Of a DNA stretch of 64,000 nucleotides, positions 58,046-64,000 are shown piece after piece. The notes under the pieces were generated by a model. It made no database searches, was not told the origin of the DNA, and saw nothing but the letters and a program-made list of their open reading frames with translations. The DNA is from Malaya genurostris (taxonomy: Eukaryota; Arthropoda; Insecta; Diptera; Culicidae): the NCBI RefSeq assembly GCF_030247185.1, contig NC_080572.1:92147435-92211434 (forward strand). Reading direction: 5' to 3'. Numbering within the stretch: the first letter of the stretch is position 1; each line of letters begins with the position of its first letter. Position numbers and translations under genes: made by a program.

Positions 58046-61000
58046 CATGAAAACTTTTTGTATATCCGAAACGGTGCAACCTAGACTTTTGGTATTTTTG
58101 ACAAAGTAAATTATTTTCAATAGTTCTAAAACTTTGTAAAAAAAAAATTTCTATCTCTTCAGAAAAAAAAGTTATGGTTATAATTTTTGTCAAAGTAGGC
58201 CATGAACAATTAGGGATAGAATCAAATTAAGCGGTATATATTTGTAAAAAATTTCTTAAAAGCAACTCTATGCATTAAAAGAACGGTTTGACAGCTACTG
58301 ATTTATGTCCACCTTTTTATTGATTCAAACCACTGTGCGACGCCAAGATTAAAGAAGGTACTTTTAAAAATTCTTTGAAAAAAAAAAATTTATCACAATG
58401 TATTTCTGATGATATTCTGATTATTATGAATTACAGGCACTTAAACGTGAAACCGATGACTCGTCTTACAAACGCAGAAGTAATATCCTAGATTAAAAAA
58501 AGATCTAATGCGTATCAAAATACTTACAGAAAAATAAACCAACAGTCGTTAGAGTCATTCTGAGTGATAGGGCAGCTTTGACAAGTATGTTTGATTTTCT
58601 TGCATTCACGAAACTTAAAAAATTCAACTGGCGGACACTGATAATTTACCGCCCGAATTTAAACGATTTTAATCGATTGAAGTGCCATCTGCATACCATT
58701 GTTGGTGTTATCATATTCAAGCATAACGAAAATATGATTGCGGTCATCGTGCCGATACAGTTAATTCTAAAGATAATTTAATCGAATGGAATGCGTGAAC
58801 ATTGCGAGTCAATCCTATGATTCCGATTGAAAATCTTAAATTGTTCTGCAGCAAACCCAATCGCGAGTGGTTAGTCTTTTCAGCAGTTGTGAGGCAACTT
58901 GCGGTCACCATATTTTGCTAACAGCTATGCAAAATAAGAAACAGGACACTGGTGAGATCATTCTGACAAGATACTTCATTTTTTTCCTTATTAGACTAAA
59001 CTCAGCCGATTATCCGTGGAATGTTCAATCAATTCCCTCCCGATGGTCGACTGTACGGATTTTCACATGTTTCGGAGGGTAGTCGTTTTATGATTGGATT
59101 TTAGTAAGAAACACATATTTACTCAAAATTTCCACGTATTTTCGGTAGCCGGCTACTCAGAGCAATAAAATCGTAATAATTATATTTGTTAATTTAATAA
59201 CAAACAACCTCTTTCTGTGATGCATGATGGGAAAAAAGCTAGTAAAATAAACAAAAAATAATACTATTAATATTGGAAAGTGTGAAGGAAATATGTCAGT
59301 TTTATTTGTATTCATGTCAATTAGGTTATGTCTCTGACATTATTCACTCTCATTTTGTATTATATTTTATATATCAGACACCCATTTTAGATCTACCATT
59401 TGTACCTACGATGATCGAAAATGTATAACAGATTAGAATTCTTTTTTTTTTTGTTATTCATATAAGATGATGAATGTCGAACCGATTGCTTCGGTGGGCG
59501 AAGGAATGTGTATTATGGTGTACTGAAGGTTTTTGATGCTTCGTTAACACTTTCTTCACCTCGCAAGTTAATGATTGAATGACGCTATGAGTTTAACATC
59601 CATGTTACTTGAAGCCTCGCTTGGAATTTATACGCTTTTCATTTCTGATATCTGACTAGCACACGCTCCTCAAAGTGAATCCACATCAGTTTTATAGCAC
59701 ACAGATCTCATCAGTATACGTTTGAACCATCAATTTATTTTAAACGCATTCACACTTTTCGTTCGTTCTTTCTAGCAATGTATTCACATACATGTGAGCC
59801 TCATTTCTGAATCAACAGTGCAAGTTTGCCGTCGAAAGGATGGATTGGAGCAGCCTGAGCGTAAAGAAGCAGCACTTTATTTTACACTGAATAAACGCTG
59901 AGTACTCAAGGAATCGACATGCCAAAGGCAGTAGATTGTGCCTGAATCTATCTTCGAAGGAGCAGAGGTCTTTGAATACCGTCATCACTTATGATAAAAT
60001 GTTCACTCTTCGGGTTGAGTGGATGGCCTTGTAGAATCCACGAGTGTCTATTCAAACCACCGAACTGCCTAGCAGTGGGGCCATTATCAGCCCTGAAAAG
60101 AACCATTTTCCAATTCGTGTATTTTTTCTCCTATTTTCGAGAGGTTTCCCGGTTTCGATAATATATGTGTTCTTTGAAGAAAATGATGAAGCAGATGAAA
60201 ATTTATTGTATTATGAAAGCAAACAGGAGAAAATGGAACAGCAGCTGTGGAACCATTACCGTATGCTGAAGCAATATCAACTACAGTTTATATAAAAGTG
60301 AAAAGCATTCCAGCGCTCAAGCATTACGAAATGCTACGGTGAAGAGATCGAATAGATGAGGGCCGATTCCATAAAACCTTCATAAATTCTGTTACATTTC
60401 AGATGCGGTATGAGCTGCGGTTCCGGAAAGATGTTTTCCTTGGTGCCACTCGATAGTGATGTGGGCTCTCCTCGAGTGCTTCAATTCTTACCCTTTTCAA
60501 CGCGTTTCAAAGCGATGCCAATGGACTGGCTTGGACTGGACTGGACCGAGTTGCTGAAGAGCGGCTTGAATGACGACTGCAGAAAAATGAGTTATTCTTC
60601 AAAACTAAAAAATTGTTTACTTAGTAGGTAGGTAAAAAAATCGTTATCTCCATGCAGGAAAAGCTGTCCCACTTGACTAAATCAAAATAGCAGAAATAAA
60701 AATAAGAGCTTTGCTCGAGAGCCTCAAATCTTATATTTATTTTTGTCAATTGCTTTTCACGAAAACATCCCCTCTGGATGCAGATCTTGCCTGTGAGATA
60801 TGTACTCTAAGCTGACTAGGCAAAAAATCTATGTTTGCTTTACATAACGACGAGTGTGTGGTACGAAGCAGACTGATGTGTAGCAGGGCACCAACACACC
60901 ACGGTATGTTATGCTCCGCCGGTAAAATAAACCTTCCATCAACTGCACCTTCGCCTGTCGACCAGTTTAATTGACCGAATAAAGTTTGATTATTTATTAT

Positions 61001-61679
61001 TTTTTCTGATTGGTTGACTAAGGGTATGCTTGCATTTGTCGTTGATGGATACAGTCGGAGATGGTGGGGAGGGGGGTATTGCCATCATCGCTCTTGTGTT
61101 GGTCAATAAATCAGTTTGATCTAAAGGGTACTTGGGTGAAAAAATACGCCAATGTGTGTGATTTTCACTGCAAACAATGCGTAGTAAATCGACATCATGA
61201 TTAAGTCTGCTGAAATGAGATCAACTAAACGGATGAAGAATTTCTTGCAGCAGGAACACAACTTTAAAATACATCAGAACTCATAAACCATTTTCCGTGG
61301 CTTCGAAGCCAAGATTATGTTGGCATATGAAAATGTATAGATAGATGTATCAGATATTTAGGAATTCAATAAAAAAAAATGCGTACTCATAGGAGATATA
61401 GGAAAGTTATGCTGTATCAAAAGGAAAGATGTGAAATGTGGAAAGAACATGAGATATCTCATGAAATCTGGCCTACAAATCTTGATTCCGCACCCGAAAT
61501 GATTTACATCTTGAGCAATAACTCTTTTGGCATGAAAATGTATCATAGTCGATAGAAGCGTTACTTGCGGAATGTATTTCATACTCCTTCTTCCTTACCG
61601 GATATCACACAGGGCCTTTTGAATCTAGCGAGGACAAGTAAGATCCAAACATTCGCACCGCTAATCACATTAGTTTCAT
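58046..61679. other. Long unassigned stretch, no convincing gene
   Basis: Probably single-copy. Short plus frames at 58578, 60044 and 60410 have normal composition, for example one ending KQEKMEQQLWNHYRMLKQYQ, but no family could be assigned. Runs of T at 59448 and A at 61371 are isolated. Confidence 0.35.
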
Positions 61680-61790
61680 TTTTCTACGTTTCGTCTTCGA
61701 CTCATCAGTACATCAGCAGATTATGTTAAACTGTGCACTTTGTTCAAGCTGGTTACCCACGAGGTACCAAACCCCCAAATGACCACATTA
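61680..61790 (+). repeat. Diverged family E fragment
   Basis: It contains 'tacgtttcgtcttcgactcatcagt' and ends near 'cccccaaatgacc', similar in order to the hairpin arm at 51461. Confidence 0.5.
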
Positions 61791-62145
61791 GTTTGCCTAC
61801 ACCAAAGTAATGTTTTGTTTAAACTTATGTTCTTATTCAATTAAGATTTACTCATGCGACAACAATCAGAGACTGAATATAAAATTAAATTGTAAATTTT
61901 ACCAAATCACAATCTACTGCCACTTATTAAGGCAATTGTATGGTTCAATCACTTTTTGAAATTGTACTCATGGGGAGGACAACCCAGATAAATCTAATTA
62001 TTTTGCTATAAATATGCATCATACGTATCAGAACACATTGGCTCAAATGGCACGTTCCCCTTGATATTTGGAGATTTGTGCCTTTTTTAAATGATATTTG
62101 GATAACATTTGATAAATATATGGTGATTCATTGTTTGTGTTGCTT

Positions 62146-62634
62146 TCAGTGTATCAGAGCCTGTAGTGTGGTAATGCCTTTCTCTTGTCATTCATACAGT
62201 CTTACTAGAACTTTTTTTTATCCAAATCAGATTAATCCGGGTAGAAAACGAAAGTGTGCTTCAGCGCTTCCGTCCCATATTCGGCAACATTATTCAAACA
62301 AAATGTATAGAAAATAATACATTAAAACTAGATAATTGGTTAAATCTGATAAAATTGTGCGGATAGAAAATAGTGCTCTTCATCGGTTGCGTCACTTCTA
62401 CGATCATATCTCCGGAACAAGAAGTGTCAGCCATTTGATCCTCGAGCTTAACTTAAAACGAACCCAAGCGGTTTAGCCATCTGCAAGAAAAGTGATCGTG
62501 AAAAAATAATCGCGAAAAGGAATACATACTTCAAGCTGAGTCGAATGATTTACAATACTATGGGAAACCGGAGCATCTTTCAAAATTCGGTTTCTCAAGC
62601 ATTCCTATTACCTTCCTATGGAGAAAGGCAGAAC
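62146..62634 (-). repeat. Diverged family A, reversed copy
   Basis: It begins 'ctgtagtgtggtaatgcctttctcttgtcattc' and has one 'atatctccggaacaagaag' module. It ends at 'ctatggagaaaggc', so both ends of a divergent subfamily are present. Confidence 0.6.
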
Positions 62635-62835
62635 CCTTTCCAACCCGCCTAGAGGTGTAATAATGTCTTTTTCTTGTCAGTTCAATAATCTCGTTATAAC
62701 ATTTATAAGATTATATCCTTGGACATTGGTATTGTGGGATATTAGGGTGCGCAATCGAACCATTAGAGGAATTTTTGCTTGGGTCATTCTCAAAACTATG
62801 ACTAGAGTGAAAAATGCAAATTATTCTCTTTGATC
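62635..62835 (-). repeat. Family A end fragment
   Basis: 'ccaacccgcctagaggtgtaataatgtc' is the diverged reversed end of family A. The rest is not recognisable. Confidence 0.5.
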
Positions 62836-62850
62836 ATGAAGCCATATAAA

Positions 62851-63235
62851 AACCAGTTTTAATCCACCTAGTGGTGTAATGATGCCTTTCTCATGTACAT
62901 ATAATATTGTGGTATTCTATTTGTACTTCCGAAACCGGATACCGGGAACCAGCATAGCCGGAATCGGTTTGTTTAGTTGCCTACTGATAATGACTATCGA
63001 TTTGTGTAGTTTTGAGACCAGTTAAGGAATTTTTTTTACGTTTTTTGTTTCGCCGGTTTAAGTGACGGTGTACAATATTGAACACACTTTACCCTATAAC
63101 TTCGGAACCGGAAGTCGGATCCGGATGAAATTCAGGAATTCCGTATGGGACTACGAGACCTTTCATTTGAATCCAAGTTTGTCAAAATCGGTTCAGCCAT
63201 CTTACTTTAGCCGTCTTTGAGAAAATGAAGAGAGT
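62851..63235 (-). repeat. Family A, reversed, 5'-truncated
   Basis: It starts 'aaccagttttaatccacctagtggtgtaatgatgcc' and has two modules (ttcggaaccggaagtcggatccgg near 63101). It stops after 'ggttcagccatctt'. Confidence 0.75.
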
Positions 63236-63424
63236 TAGGTATTTCCGGGACTGCCAAAACCGGGAATTGTGAACTGGCAAATTCAGAAGAATAGCGAGGT
63301 CGGATAGTATACGAACAAAATGATGTGACGAACCCGCATTCGACTTTATTTCCATTTGCACTTAGTTATCGGGAAGAACCGCAAACAATTGACTGCTAGA
63401 TACTGTAATAAAGTCTACAAGTTT

Positions 63425-63762
63425 TGCCTTTCTCTATAGAAAGGTATTAGAATTGCTGGAGAAACCGACTTTCGAACGGAACCTCGGAGACCCATAGTGT
63501 TATATACCATTCGACTCAGTTCGACGAGATCGGAAAATGTCTGTGTGTGTATGTGTGTGTGTATGTATGTGTGTGTATGTGTGTGCACTTTTCGAAGATA
63601 TTAGAACGCGCTCAATTTTCTCAGAGATGGCGGAACCGATTTTAACAAACTTGGGCTCGTTCGAAGGCAAGTTCGAAGATCAAATGGCTGTGACTTTTGG
63701 TACCAGATATATGATGGTATATGTGACGTAACCGACAAAACACGTTGATTTTTACCGCTCTT
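63425..63762 (+). repeat. Divergent family A subtype
   Basis: It starts gcctttctctatagaaaggtattag, then 'ataccattcgactcagttcgacgag', a TG/TATG tract (63541-63590) and one module (agagatggcggaaccgattttaac). It runs into a different repeat near 63763. Confidence 0.7.
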
Positions 63763-64000
63763 ATGTATATAAGGGTGCCAAAATTTTGGGATGACCTCTA
63801 TTTTCGTTAAGTTCTAGTGCTCAAAAGTTCAAGCACCTCGAAAAAAGCCTTCATGCGAAATTTGAGCTAAATCGAACATGCGTAAGGAGTGCTGCCCGGT
63901 GTTAAAGGTTTGACAATTTTCGATCTTGAAAAAGCACCATAGGGAGGAGTACATGAAATTTCCAAAATCGAAAATTTTTTTTGATGCCAAAACTCTTGAA
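63763..64000 (+). repeat. Unclassified repeat, cut by window edge
   Basis: It begins about 'ataagggtgccaaaattttggg' and continues without coding potential to the edge. The start 'aagggtgcc' recalls the end of the inverted-arm element at 13104, but the rest does not match. I believe similar sequence is common in mosquito genomes. The other end lies outside the window. Confidence 0.4.

Overview
The window looks like repeat-dense, AT-rich nuclear DNA of a culicine mosquito, most likely of the Aedes group. This is an inference. It rests on a tRNA-derived SINE of Feilai type, several mariner remnants including one with the D37E spacing known from mosquitoes, I-like LINE remnants, and a very abundant repeat that starts GCCTTTCTCATATAG and ends CTAGGTGGATTAAAACAGG. 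No intact host gene, tRNA, rRNA or CRISPR array is recognisable. Nearly every long open frame is a transposon relic, a microsatellite translation or a chance frame.

Layout. 567-1382 is one copy of an 0.8 kb repeat (family F) that recurs at 41952-42702. 2040-6035 is a modular repeat (family B) interrupted by a complete but dead 1.2 kb mariner with TA duplications (4679-5879). 6036-10399 is mostly unassigned, apart from a family B remnant at 8760-9410. 10400-11180 is a minisatellite built on GTAACGC, followed by a SINE (11230-11376). 12895-15192 holds a small MITE abutting a 2.1 kb element with 0.55-0.6 kb inverted arms. 17682-18797 is a foldback element (family C) with TA duplications, followed by a family E copy (18889-19073) and family A copies. 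One family A copy carries a 233 bp hAT-type MITE with an exact 8 bp duplication (21286-21518). 21850-23130 is the 3' end of an I-like LINE.

27770-29310 contains a mariner pseudogene and a very large TC/TA/TG microsatellite. 29640-31575 is a second family B copy holding a SINE fragment with its own target duplication. 32008-32700 and about 48255-49350 are two LINE-derived insertions that carry only ORF1 (gag-like) followed almost at once by a poly(A) tail. 35512-36400 is a D37E mariner remnant. 36868-39569 holds two family A copies in tandem, then a foldback element containing a 777 bp element with arrays of about 17 bp repeats in opposite orientation and an 8 bp target duplication.

44130-45290 is a very decayed mariner. 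46361-47976 is a 1.6 kb insertion between 21 bp direct repeats, rich in ATAAT and AAT arrays. 51461-52032 is a near-perfect hairpin between 10 bp direct repeats. 52765-55416 is a three-level nest: foldback C, then mariner, then family A. 56561-57330 is a hAT-type element containing a second hAT-type MITE, each with its own 8 bp duplication. The last 2 kb is again family A and another unclassified repeat.

Nothing here works together as a pathway. The interest lies in the precise insertion record (empty sites can be read directly), the ORF1-only retroelements, and several hairpin-forming elements that could give double-stranded RNA if transcribed.
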